A program made the position numbers and the translations under genes. This document shows positions 48,809 to 59,925 of a DNA stretch of 60,000 nt, one piece after another (positions within the stretch are counted from its first letter, which is position 1; each line of letters opens with the position of its first letter). Location of the stretch: positions 2,546,501 through 2,606,500 of the forward strand of contig NC_088295.1 of NCBI RefSeq assembly GCF_032854445.1, in the 5' to 3' direction. The stretch is from Liolophura sinensis. Lineage: Eukaryota > Mollusca > Polyplacophora > Chitonida > Chitonidae. The notes beneath the pieces were generated by a model. That model saw nothing but the letters and a program-made list of their open reading frames with translations, did no database searches and was not told the DNA's origin.

Positions 48809-49732
48809 CTGGTTCACATCGTCATGGACAACAGTACTAATGTAAAGCTACCTGTCAACAGTCAGCCCTACCATTTGTTTGTTGACCGTTGGTTGCCCGG
48901 ATGTGTTGAGTATCACCCTCACAGACGGCTCTCTCATGTAGCTCGTAGATATATACTTGTCACAGACAAGTAGGTTTACTTCATTCCGTCAGTTTCGCCA
49001 TCCATAGCCATTATTACCCTGTGTGTATTGGTCTTATCGTGATATTTAGATCAAGGGGTGAAATGTACAATTGTGCTTTGCTGTTACTAGAGGGTAAGGG
49101 CTGACGATGAAGGTGAAGAAGCCAGTTACATCAAACGCTTTAGATTAAAAAGACAGCCTGTGAGGCTGGCACCTTGACCCCCGAGGCTTTGACAAGAGAG
49201 GCGTTGTAACAAGGTTGTACTGATGATGACAGCGTGGCCTAGCCTCTCCAGGCAAGTAAAGGTGACCCAAGTCTGCACTTTCGGAAACCTGTGTCTGTAA
49301 TCAAAGTTATCCTGAAGCACAATGAAGGGGACATCAGCGATTACACTTATTCTAATTTATCAAACTAAATGTGATAAGACGACCAGGTGCGTCTTGTTCT
49401 ATGTACGTTACATGTGAGGGCGGATCGGGGATAGCCTGCAGTCCGCTACGACCACATCTGATCCCAAAGACAAAGTATTTGTGAGGTGTGGAGGGGAAAG
49501 GGAGACTGAAGTCCAGTCGTGATCACCCCGAGCAATTCTCTAATGGTTCTTCTGTCCCATGCTTCACATCCGATTTAATACCTTCCTATCCCATATCCGC
49601 TTAGCAAAACAGATGCTTTCCTGTTAAATAAAACAATTTGCTGCGAGCAGGAGAAAAGTTTTTAACAGTTGAACATTTTCAGTACAGGGTAAAGTAACAT
49701 GAGTAAGCAAGCCTTTTGTTTGCAGTGCATGC

Positions 49733-49953
49733 TTTTATTGGTGTTTTTACGCCGTACTCAAGAATATTTCACTTATACTACGGCGACCAGCATTATGGTG
49801 GGAGAAAAACCGGGCAGAGCCCTGGGGAAACCCACGGCCATTCGCAGGTTGAGGAAGCCAGCATGGGCTTGAACTCACAGCGACCGCATTGGTGACAGGC
49901 TCGTGGGTTATTACGCTGCGCTAGCGTGCTAACCAACTGAGCCACGGAGGCTC
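49733..49953 (-). mobile_element. tRNA-derived SINE, A-specific
   Basis: The reversed tail TTATTGGTGTTTTTACGCCG, the core and head are all present, with a small deletion around the linker. The B box lies at 49865-49876 and the A box at about 49929-49944 (minus strand TGGCTCAGTTGGTTAG). The flanking CTTATTTGGTATTG is continuous in copy B (near 55918), so this insertion is also younger than the duplication. Confidence 0.92.
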
Positions 49954-50029
49954 TTATTTGGTATTGTACATATATGTCAGTGTCATGTCAGTTTTCTATG
50001 TATACTGTTAGAATTTATAGTCCCACAGT

Positions 50030-50350
50030 TTTATATGTCTGCAATTAACTATTTCTATAAATGCTGTTAAGTCTTAGGTACCGTCTGCAGTTGTCTATAA
50101 CTGCTGTTAAGTCTTAGGTACCGCCTGCAGTTGTCTATAACTGCTGTTAAGCCTTAGGTGCCGCTTCAATTGTCTATAAATGCTGTTAAAATCTAGCAAA
50201 CAAACAGCTGTCTATGCCTGTTGATAATATCTATGTACCACGTGCAGTTTTCTATGCCTGCACTTCTCAACACTTACAGAACCAAGGTTTCCAATGACTG
50301 TTGCTAAAATCTGTGATAGCACAATTTTCTATAAATGCTGTTAAAATCTA
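50030..50350. repeat. Degenerate 40-bp minisatellite in copy A
   Basis: Units share TCTATAACTGCTGTTAAGTC and GTACCGCCTGCAGTT. It is the same family as 52100-52705 and the remnants at 56320-56455. Confidence 0.85.
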
Positions 50351-50733
50351 CTCTACCACGGATTTCTTGCAACCTTTACAAGCTTTGATGAGAATGGAAA
50401 TTTTAGTGCTGAGTACGGGGCACCCGTCATTGTCACATGAAGTGATCCGAGCGGATCGAGGCCTCACATATCCAGGACAATCTGTGCGGCCAATTCGTCT
50501 CGATGTGCTCTTTCAAACAGTATCTCTGCTAAATCTGTTGGGAATCCTGGAGTGACTTGTGTGTCATGACAGGCGATTACTGCGTAGTGAAGGAATTGAT
50601 AGGAAAGTGGTAAAAACGTGAATCTGACGAGATATCTGACATTTTGTGTGGATTTCTTGTAGCCTTTTATTGGTTTTATCTTTGTAGGTGAACAGTGATG
50701 CACCGCGAATGGTTCTGTGCAAGTCGTCGCCAC

Positions 50734-50837
50734 TAACTCCTCGCCAGAAAGATTCTGAGCAGACTGCCAAATTTTCAGAATGTTTTAACTCCTCGCCAGA
50801 AAGATTCTGAGCAGACTGCCAAATTTTCAGAATGTTT
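50734..50837. repeat. 52-bp exact tandem duplication
   Basis: TAACTCCTCGCCAGAAAGAT through CAGAATGTTT occurs twice in a row without differences. The corresponding place in copy B (near 57240) has it once, so it arose in A only. Confidence 0.93.
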
Positions 50838-51112
50838 CTCAGGATTTCTAACTGATTTATTCACATCAACACCCCAGCTAAGTTTTTAATCGACCATCAA
50901 ACAAGCACATGAAGTGTTTCTCTTTCCAACAGATATACGTTAAAGACGTGCAAGTAGAGTTATGTATTTGTCTCGTCACACCGGCGTGATGTCTTATAAA
51001 TCCTATAAATGACTTCAGTAGACATTTATAGACATTTATAGACATTTGTAGACATTTTAGTAGACACACAAAACACTGCTCCTAGGAAATTAGACATGTC
51101 CCATGCAAAAAA

Positions 51113-51228
51113 TATGGGTTTGGGTTTCCACCGGGCTATGTCTGGTTTCCTCCCACTATATCGCTTGTCGCCGTCGGATAAGTGAAATAATCTTTTACGG
51201 CGTAAAACACCAATCAAATAAATCAATA
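51113..51228 (+). mobile_element. 5'-truncated SINE piece, shared by both duplicates
   Basis: Core (GGTTTCCTCCCACTATATCG) and tail (GGCGTAAAACACCAATCAAA) are present, but the tRNA head is absent. The same insertion with the same right flank (ATCAATAACAAAATGCTG) stands at about 58740-58785 in copy B, so it predates the duplication. In B it has been turned into a tandem array. Confidence 0.88.
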
Positions 51229-51844
51229 ACAAAATGCTGTTTTACTAAGAGTTCATTAATGTGGGAGTCTAATGGACAAAAAAATAACTTTCATAAAATT
51301 CAGCTCATTTGCTGTAACGTATGTGTTTATTAAGAGAATATAGTCATGATAAACAATGTTATTATTAAGTGATTAAGAAATGACCGAAGTTAGCAGGTGA
51401 TGCGCTACAAGAAATACAGATTTAGAATCATTTGATTGTCTTCCCGTAATTAGTTATAATACATACATTTATATAAATATTGATATGTACTTCCCTAAGA
51501 AAGCTTGTTATTAGCCCATTGCTTAGGAATGAATAAATAAATCACGTGACACCATATTGTGAAACAAATATGTGTATATGTATGTATATAGAGGGCGGTC
51601 CGTTTCACATTAAGAGATGCAACCACCATGTGCTTCACAAAACTGACCGAAAAGAAAACGATTAACCTTGTCCCGTTAGAAATGTGTCTCGTGAATGTAA
51701 CCATCTCCAGGATTTGCAAAGCTGATGTAGGCACACATTTGTCTCCCTAAAAAGGAGGAAATGTGCCCAAGAAAAAGCCTCGCAATAGTCAGGTCAGTAC
51801 ATGGCCTGTGCCAAAAACCAGCGGAGTGAAACTGCAATCAACAT

Positions 51845-52050
51845 GGGGACGGTGGTAAACATTATGGTGGGATGATGGGGACAGAGCACGGGGAAAACCC
51901 ACGACCATCCACAACCTGCTGATAGACCATTCCACGTATGACCGGGGAGGAACCAAGCATGAGCCGGACTTGAACTCTCAGCGAACTGAATGGTGCGAAG
52001 CTCTTGGGTCATTGGCCCTGCTATCACCCAACTGACTAGGCTACGACTGC
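51845..52050 (-). mobile_element. Diverged tRNA-derived SINE
   Basis: Core words AACATTATGGTGGGA, ACCCACGACCATCC and CGGGGAGGAACCAAGCATGA are followed by a head with a B box (minus strand of GGACTTGAACTCT) and an A-box region. The tail is missing or too diverged to see. It lies in the spacer between copies A and B. Confidence 0.82.
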
Positions 52051-52099
52051 CCCCATCTCAAATGGTACTCCTCTGAACATCTCTTTGTTTTTCCTGTTT

Positions 52100-52705
52100 T
52101 TTCTGTTTTGTACTCGTGCTGATAATATTTATGGTACTACATGCAGTTTTCTATGCCTGTTGATAATATCTATGGTACTACATGCAGTTTTCTATGTCTG
52201 TTGATAAGATCTTTGGTACCACATGCAGTTTTCTATGTCTGTTGATAAGATCTTTGGTACCACATGCAGTTTTCTATGCATGCTGATAATGTGTATGATA
52301 TCACCTGCATTTTTCTATGCCTGTTGATTATATCTACGATGCCACATGCAGTTTTCTATGACTGTTGATAAGATCTTTGGTACCACATGCAGTTTTCTAT
52401 GCATGCTGATAATGTGTATGATATCACCTGCATTTTTCTATGCCTGTTGATTATATCTACGATGCCACATGCATTTTTCTATGCCTGTTGATTATATCTA
52501 CGATGCCACATGCAGTTTTCTATGATTGTTGATAATAGCTACGATACCACATGCAGTTTTCTATGATTGTTGACAATATCTATGGTACTACGTGCAATTT
52601 TCTATGACTTTTGATAATATCTACGATACCACATGCAGTTTTCTATGACTGTTGATAATATCTACCAAACCGCATGCAGTTTTCTATGTCTGCTGTTCAA
52701 TAACA
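52100..52705. repeat. 41-bp minisatellite, about 15 copies
   Basis: The seed is TTTCTATGCCTGTTGATAAT then ATCTATGGTACTACATGCAG. A three-unit block recurs 123 bp later (GATAAGATCTTTGG at 52244 and 52367). Confidence 0.93.
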
Positions 52706-54133
52706 CCTGTCCAACTTCTATTCTATGTATGTATTGCCTAATTATAAATAATCACCTTAAAATATAAGCCACTATTACAGAGACTAATGACAGTGGACTG
52801 TGGGAACTGTATGGGCCAGTGATATTGGCCGATTATTGGAATATCTGCGTATATCCGGCAATTCCATTTACGTATAGACAATTTACATCGCGCACTGGAT
52901 TATTTATTTTTTCAAAACTGTCATTGTTCAAGGAGGTTATTAATAATGACAAAATATGTGAAAATCCTAATTAATGTTAATAAATCCTAATAATCAGCCT
53001 GTCAGTTATGACACCGAGCTGTCAGCGGATTAGTTTTGCATCAACACATCTGATCGTCCATGGTGACTCGGTGCGCCATCTTATCTCTGCTGAAGTGACA
53101 ACGTTACGTTTCGTATTCTTATGTTTGCAATCTACTCTATCGTTTTAACCTTTGGGAAAGCAGACAAAAAATTTTCACCGTCAAACTTGAGCCAAATCTG
53201 GGAACTAAGCTCATGATCTACAATATAATGCCTGTAATCCGGTAGCATTAAACCAGTAACATAAGTAGTACGCTATTAAAAATGTCAAGAGTACCTGATA
53301 ACATGTATCTTCCCACTAGGACTGTCGACATGTTCTGAAAGAACAAGTGAGCTTCATGAAAGAAGACCGATGTCTTCCAAACATTGCTTTTATTGAAACT
53401 TCACATTCTGCAATACGCATTGTTGCATTTGTCTTCAAGAAAGTTTGATACACTCATGGGGATGAAATAATGATTATATCTCTAAGCTATCGTATTTGCC
53501 TTAAATACTTAAATTTCAAAAGGCCTTTTAGAGGCATGATGCTGACACTTACATTTCGCCACTGGGAAATCATTTGACTTTTCAAACGCACAAACAAACA
53601 AAACACCTTTTCAAGTTTAATAAACGTTTAAAGCCAGTGATGAGGCTAACGTAGTCACACAGTAAAGTCGAAAACGGTATTTGATTTCAAGGGTTACGCG
53701 AAGACATAAACTAGAACCAAGACAGTTTGATAGTCGAGAAGTGCTAACGCCAAACCCGTGAAATACGAGCGATTGTCAGCTTCCCTCACTCAGGTTTTTA
53801 TCCTACCTATTGATGTAATTGCTTAAAGAGCAAAATCTTCATCAAGCCAAAGAAGCATGGCGTAAGCAGAATTCAGGAAAAGGGATATATGTTAACTGCA
53901 ATTCATTACGTGTCAAATCTGCTGCGTCTGGTAACAACAAATCTCCCAAGTCATTTCTGGGTGACAAAGCTAAAGCGATCTGCTTGAAGCTTCACAGACC
54001 GTGATCACTAAGATCGCACGTTCTAATCCACCACCAGCCTCTAGGCGCTTGATGTCTGTCGGTAGATTCCAGGTACCTAACCTTGGAGTTGCTTCCTTCT
54101 CGGCGTGGTCCATCCGTCTCCACCCATAAACTA
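52706..54133. other. Non-repetitive spacer with candidate regulatory words
   Basis: 52900-53050 contains GTTATTAATAATGAC, CCTAATTAATG, CTGTCAGTTATGACA and GCGGATTAG. These are similar to HNF1, homeodomain, TALE and Otx site types respectively. No exon is recognised. The frame 53819-54004 matches nothing I know. Confidence 0.35.
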
Positions 54134-56063
54134 ATTCAAATAAACACATTCATAAATCAGTCGTTACCCGTCTGCTTTGTTTGCTCGCTTTTCCCAAAAT
54201 TCCGAAATTAAAGTTCAGATAATTTGAAATGCACTAGAGAATCTGGCTGGCTAGTATTATCAACAACAGTGTGTGGTCAGATACTGTACCATCTCTATAA
54301 TGAGGCCGGCCAAGCTGACGTTATATGACAGACAATTGGGCAACAAGCAGTGGAAAACTTAATTGGGAATCAAGTCCTCTCGCGGTTTAGCGACAACAAA
54401 AGTCTTGGGCCATGAGTAACAAAGGACTATCATCAGTATGTGTTACTCATACAAAACATCACTGAATGATAAAAGAACAAATAACAAGGTTTGTAAAACA
54501 ACAACAACAACAGACATGAACGTCGCAGTATGTAGGCCTATAACCGATGAGGAACGGGCAACATTTTGTTTTGGGAGTGATGGTCTGTACAAATTCCAAG
54601 GTGTACACATGACACAGTTCTCACTACAGCCCGAGCTTTACGAGCCCAAACGATGGCGTTTTGGTGTCGGTCCGTTACGGTGGTCGGTCGCCAGGAAGTT
54701 GCCCAGACATATTCACATGACCTCATGGGATAATGTATCGTCGATTACACTGTGAAATAATGTAATTTGGACTCTAACAGGCCTACATTTTTTTCTTAAC
54801 CAGCTAAGGTGTGCCACTGATACGTTCAACAGTAAAAGATCGACTTGATTGACAGAGTGTATCTTGCTTACCAGTTAATCAGTGGGTTTCAACCGTTCAT
54901 CGCAACTAGCTGTAAACGTTTGTTTTATAAGAGTATACCAGTTAGATTTGCATTTTAGTCCCCACACAAAAGAGACTGAGATTAGCCCAAAGTATTGGTA
55001 TTTATTTCAATTACCCCAAACCGGTTCACGTCGTCATGGACAACAGTACTAATGTCAAGCTACCTGTCAACAGTCAGCCCTACTATTTGTTTGTGACCGA
55101 TGGTTACCCGGAGGTAGTAAGTATCATCTTCACAGACGACTCTCTCATGTAGCTCGCAGAAATGTACTTGTCACACAGAAGTAACTTTACTTCGTTCGGT
55201 TAGTTCGGCCTTCTGTAGCCACTATTAACCTGTGTGTATTGGTCTTAATGTGATTTTCAGCTCACGGGGTTAAATGTACAATTGTACCCCATACCTATGC
55301 TATTGTTAGAGGACCTGGGCTGACTGCAAGTGTAAAGCGGCAAGTTACATCAAACAGTTCAGATAAAAAGACAGCCCCGTGAGGCTGACACCTTGGCCCC
55401 TGGAGCTTTCATAAGAGAGACGTGTAATAAGGGGGTATAAATGACGACAGCGTGGCCTAGCCTCTCCAGGCAAGTAGATGTGGCCCAAGTCTTCACTTCC
55501 GGAAACCTCTGTCCGTAATCAAAGTTATCCTGAAGCACAATGAAGAGGATGTTAGCCATTATACTTATTCCAATTCATGTAACTAAATGTGATAAGACCA
55601 CCTAGTGTGTCTTGCGAGGACGGATGGGGATAGCCTGCCGTCCACTACGATCGCATCTGATCCTAAAGACAAAGTGTTCGTGTGTGTGGAGGGGGTAACG
55701 GGCCTGAAGTCCAGTCATGGTCACCTGAGCACATCTGGGTGTTTCTCCACCTAATGATTATTTTATCCCATGCTTCACATCCGATTTAATACCTTTCAAT
55801 CCCACATCCGCTTAGCAAGAGAAATGCGATGCTTTCCGCTCCGAGTTTAAATCAATTTGTTGTGAGCAGAAGAAAAAAAGCACTGGACCTTTTCTTTTGC
55901 TTGTCGTGAGTATGTTCCTATTTGGTATTATATGACACTGGTACTGTTTCGCAAATTATAGTACATATAGCTGTTCCTTACCTTCTTCCCATCAACCTTC
56001 AGCTCTTTAACGTTGTCTTTCATTCTAGCTTCCCATCTGGGTGTTTCTCAGCCTTCTTGTGTT

Positions 56064-56220
56064 ATATTTATTTGATTTATTTGATTGGTGTTTTACGCCG
56101 TACTCATATCTCGCTTATACGACGGCGACCAGCATTATGGTGGGCGGAAACCGGGCAAAGCCCGGGGAAAACCCACGATCATCCGCAGATTGTTGTAAGA
56201 TCTTCTCACTTACTCTTGGG
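56064..56220 (-). mobile_element. SINE, head truncated, B-specific
   Basis: The reversed tail TATTTATTTGATTTATTTGA and core with GACCAGCATTATGGTGGGCG and CCCACGATCATCCGCAGATT are present. The tRNA-like head is missing after about 56220. It is not present at the corresponding place in copy A. Confidence 0.88.
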
Positions 56221-56319
56221 TTATATACCATTCGTATACAATAATATACACAGTTTTCAATACCACCTATCAAATTTACAGAACCATGGTTTTCTTTGAA
56301 TGTTGTTAAAATGTATTGT

Positions 56320-56455
56320 ATCAAGGTTTTCTATAGCTATAAAATTTGCTCGACCGCAGTTTTCTATGACTGCTGTTAAAATCCACGGCACCCCGGTTTA
56401 CTATGACTAATTTGTTAAAATCTAATGGGCCACAGTTTTCTATGCTTGCTGGCAA
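56320..56455. repeat. Remnants of the 40-bp minisatellite in copy B
   Basis: About three degenerate units share CAGTTTTCTATGACTGCTGT and TAAAATC. They correspond to 50030-50350 in copy A. Confidence 0.7.
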
Positions 56456-57555
56456 GTTTTTAGATCTTTTTGTAAATGACAATATGCCTGTGGAGTACAC
56501 ATATATATTTTTCTACACCAGACAAATCACAAATCTCCATATAGTTTACGATAAAAAAAGAAGAAAAAAACCCCCAAAACAGGTGAAATTTCCAATAACT
56601 CCGATTTAACGCTCTCTATGGAATAAAGGACAATCATAAAATGCCTCTGGTCAGGTTTAAATTTATTGATTTTTCAATATTTCTCAAAACTACACAAGCA
56701 AACAGATTTAACACCAACCGGAAATTGACATGGTGACAATTGCACTATGCATGGTTTACAAGCTTAGATGAGAATGGAAATTGTATTGCTTTCGGGTGAG
56801 AGAGGCAGCCTGCATTGTCACAGGAAGTGGCCCAAGTTGATAAGACCCTCACAAATCCTGCACAATCTGCGCTGAGTGGGCAGCTCGACTCCATATGCTC
56901 TTAAAAACAGTATCTCTGCTCAGTCTGATGGCGTAATCGGAAATCTTGGAATGACTTGTGTGACATGTACGCAGTGAAATAAGAAGGAATTGATGGAAGA
57001 GTGGTAAAAACTGTAGATCTGAAGGGATATCTGACCTTTTGTGGGCATTTGTTGTTACCTTTTCTTGATTTTATTATTGGAGAAGATTGATGCACTGGAA
57101 AAGCAGATGGTTTCCAAAGTCACCACTAACACTTTTGTGGCGCTCCGTAATTACCAGTCATATCTGTTTCTCGACTCCACGATTTTCCCAGTCGAAGCCT
57201 GTTTTTGGCTTTAATCCTGTCTCAGACGTGGCGCCACAAAGATTCTGAGCAGGCTACCAAATTTTCAGAATCTTTCTTACTAATTTATTCACATCAAGAG
57301 CCCAGCTAAGTCTTTAATCGACCACCAGACAATCCCATGAAGTGTTTCTCTTTCCAACAGACATACGTTAAAGACGTGTATGTACAGATGTGTATTTTGA
57401 TCATCACACCGTCGTGATATCTTATCTTAATCTTATAAATGAGTGCAGTATGCATTTGTATCAGACGTAACACATAAAACGCCGTTTCTAAGAAATGAGA
57501 CATGTCCTATGTAAAGACGGATAATAAGCAATTTTCAGCGTCGACAGTCAGCAAC

Positions 57556-58740
57556 TTGTGGATCGTCGTGAGTTTCCCCGGGGCTCTGTTTGGTCTCCTC
57601 CCACCATAACGCTGGTCGCCTGCAGATAGTTGTGGGTTTCCCAGGCGCTTAGCCTGGTTTCCTCCCACCATAACGGTGTCACTGTCGTATTTGGGTAGGT
57701 CTGTCAGCATGGTCGTGGGATTCCCCCGGGTCTCTGCCTGGTTTTCTCCCACTATAACGCTGGTCGCCGTGGTATGTGGGTAGGTCCGTCACCCTGGTAG
57801 GGGCTCTGCCCGGTTTCCTCCCGCACTGACGCTGATCATCGTCTTATGCGGGTAGGTCTGTCAACATGGTTGTGGGTTTCCTCGGGGTTCTGCCTGGTTT
57901 CCTCCCACCATAATGCTGGTGGCCTCCGGATGGTAGTGAGTTTCCCCAGGGCTGTTCCAGGATTTCTCCCACCATAACGCTGGTCGCCGTCGTATGTGGG
58001 TAGGTCTGTCAGTATCGTCGTGGGTTCCCCGGAACTCGGCCTGGTTTCCTCCCGCCATAACGCTGGTCGCCTTCGTATATGTGGGTAGGTCTGTCAGCAC
58101 GGTCGTATGGTCTGTCAGCACTGTAGTGGGCTTCTCCGGGGTTCTGCCTGGTTTCCTCCCATAACGCTGGTCGCCGTCTTATGTGGGTAGGTCGGTCAGC
58201 ATGGTCGTATTTGGGTAGGTCTGTCAGCATGGTAGTGGGTTTCCCACTGGGCTTTGCCCCGTTTCCTCCCACCATAACGCTGCTCGTGTTCGTATGTGGG
58301 AAGGTCTGTAAGCATGGTCGAGGGTTTCCCCACGGCTCTGCCTGGTTTCTTCCCATCATAACGCTGTTCACCGTCGTATGTGGGTAAGTCTGTCAGCATA
58401 GTCGTGGGATTCCCCCGGGGCTCTGCCCGATTTCCCCCCACCATGACGCTGGTCGCCTGCGGATGGTCTTGGTTTTTGCCCTGGGGGCCTACCCGGTTTC
58501 CTCCCACCATAACGCTCGTCGCCGTCGTATGTGGGTAGGTCTATCAGCATCGTCGTGGGTTTCTCCGGGTCTCTGCCTGGTTTCCTCCCGCCATAACGCT
58601 CGTCGCCGTCGTATGTGGGTAGATCTGTCAGCATGGTCGTATGTGGATAGGTCTGTCAGCATGGTCGTGGGTTTCCCCGTGGCTCTGTGTGGTTTTCTCC
58701 CGCCATATCGCTGGTCGCCGTGGTATAAATGAAAAATTCT
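57556..58740 (+). repeat. Satellite of about 84-bp units made from the SINE core, about 14 copies
   Basis: Each unit runs GTCGTGGGTTTCCCCGGGGC, then CTGCCTGGTTTCCTCCCACC, ATAACGCTGGTCGCCGTCGT, ATGTGGGTAGGTCTGTCAGC. All of these are internal SINE segments in SINE order. The join between units fuses the SINE word GTCGTATAAG to CCGTACGTGGG at the shared CGTA. Compared with the SINE at 48468, the segment between the two CGTA words is 92 bp there and about 84 here, the difference being 8 bases after CAGCA. A few units are shorter (about 55 bp). The last unit runs into a degenerate SINE tail. Confidence 0.92.
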
Positions 58741-59130
58741 TCAGTAGCGGCATAAAAAACAAAGCAAATAAATCAATAACAAAATGCTGCTTTACCAAGA
58801 CATCAATGATGGGGGAGTCTAATGGACAAAAAAATAACTTCCATAAAATTCAGCTCATTTGCTGTAACGTATGTGTTTATTAAGAGAATATAGTCATGAT
58901 AAACAATGTTATTATTAACTGATTAAGAAATGACCGAAGTTAGCAGGTGATGCGCTACAAGAAATACAGATTTAGAATCATTTGATTGTCTTCCCGTAAT
59001 TAGTTATAATACATAGCGCATTTATATAAATATTGATATGTACTTCCCTAAGAAAGCTTGTTAATCTCCCTTTGCTTACGAAAGAATAAATACAGTTCTT
59101 ATCACGTGACAACATCTTATGAAACACCTT

Positions 59131-59564
59131 ATATGTTACCTGATTTGAGACAGTATCAGACAATTTTTTATTTCTAGTCTCAGAAGACGTTTCTCGTAAA
59201 CAACAGTTGCTGATGGAAAATGTTTGATCCCTGCAAACAGACGGTGGAAAGAAGGGTAGAACACTTTATTTTAAGGTGTTTTGTTTGTAGTTAGCTAAGG
59301 CTTCAGTGGGGCATTTGTCAGTTCTGTGTCTTTGATGACATTCAGTGACACCAGAAACACACGACTAAACTGTGATCAAATATTGACTGGTTCTTGGAAA
59401 CGTTTGCCAGTGTAACTGGATGATAGAGGAGCTTTTTCAAAGGCCTTGTGAAAAGTAGAAAATATCAGCTTACGATTATGTCTGGAAATTACTTGTTTAA
59501 TAAAGACTAGTTATTGAAGAGAATACAGAGCCAGCAGAGATGGTGGTCAGTTTTACATTTTTCA
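59131..59564. other. Unrecognised sequence right of copy B
   Basis: No homology to the right flank of copy A, so the duplication ends before here. Nothing else was seen. Confidence 0.5.
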
Positions 59565-59612
59565 CTTTATTTATTTATTTGATTGGTGTTTCACGTCGTA
59601 TTCAAGAAAGAT
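59565..59612 (-). mobile_element. SINE tail fragment
   Basis: TTTATTTATTTATTTGATTG, GTGTTTCACGTCGTATTCAA: only the tail and the end of the core remain. Confidence 0.8.
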
Positions 59613-59715
59613 AAGATCAATTATATGTAGGATTTATGTGTTTGATAAAGATGTTATTCTAAAACATATAGAGGTAGGGGAGAGGGCGATGTGTTTTACA
59701 TTGTCGTTTATGAAG

Positions 59716-59925
59716 CTATTTATTTGATTGGTGTTTTATGCTTTACTCAAGAATATTTTACTTATACGACGGCGGTCACCACTATGGTGGGAGGAAACCT
59801 GGTAGAACCCGGGGAAAACCAACGACAATCCGCAGGTTACTGGCAGGCCTTCCCATCCTGAACTCACAGCAACCGGATTGGTGACAAGTACCTGGGTCAT
59901 TTCGCCTTGTACACCAAGTGATGTC
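59716..59925 (-). mobile_element. tRNA-derived SINE with linker deletion
   Basis: The tail TATTTATTTGATTGGTGTTT, the core (GACGGCGGTCACCACTATGG, CCGCAGGTTACTGGCAGGCC) and a partial head with the TGAACTCACAGCAACCGGAT region are present. The segment between the linker and the B box is shortened, and the A box is unclear. Confidence 0.87.

Larger units (their letters stand above)
47420..51570 (+). repeat. Segmental duplication, copy A
   Basis: Collinear with 54134-59130, including blocks at 47560-47850, 48300-48360, 48815-48960, 49100-49360, 50380-50570, 50880-51060 and 51225-51500. Identity by eye is high at the right end (51230-51480 against 58780-59030) and lower elsewhere. Copy A carries two SINEs, a CACT-tailed element, a 37-bp array and a 52-bp tandem duplication that copy B lacks. 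Confidence 0.9.
54134..59130 (+). repeat. Segmental duplication, copy B
   Basis: Collinear partner of 47420-51570. It is longer because of an internal SINE-derived array (57556-58740) and extra sequence with a SINE near 56064. It has the empty sites for the two SINEs, the CACT-tailed element and the 37-bp array of copy A. Confidence 0.9.

Noticed and set aside
49126-49320. Possible exon conserved between the duplicates (minus strand, also 55359-55559), with a stretch around LQDNFDY and CLERLGHAV
   Set aside because: Aligned in frame, most base differences between the two copies change the amino acid and few are silent, and the downstream parts lose the frame. That is the pattern of neutral duplicated DNA, not of a coding exon. 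A weak likeness to glycosyltransferase or sulfatase N-termini was not convincing.
50464-50733. 89-codon minus-strand frame with a partner in copy B (56901-57095)
   Set aside because: The two copies agree only in part, with a frame shift in B and no recognisable domain. It is treated as duplicated non-coding DNA.
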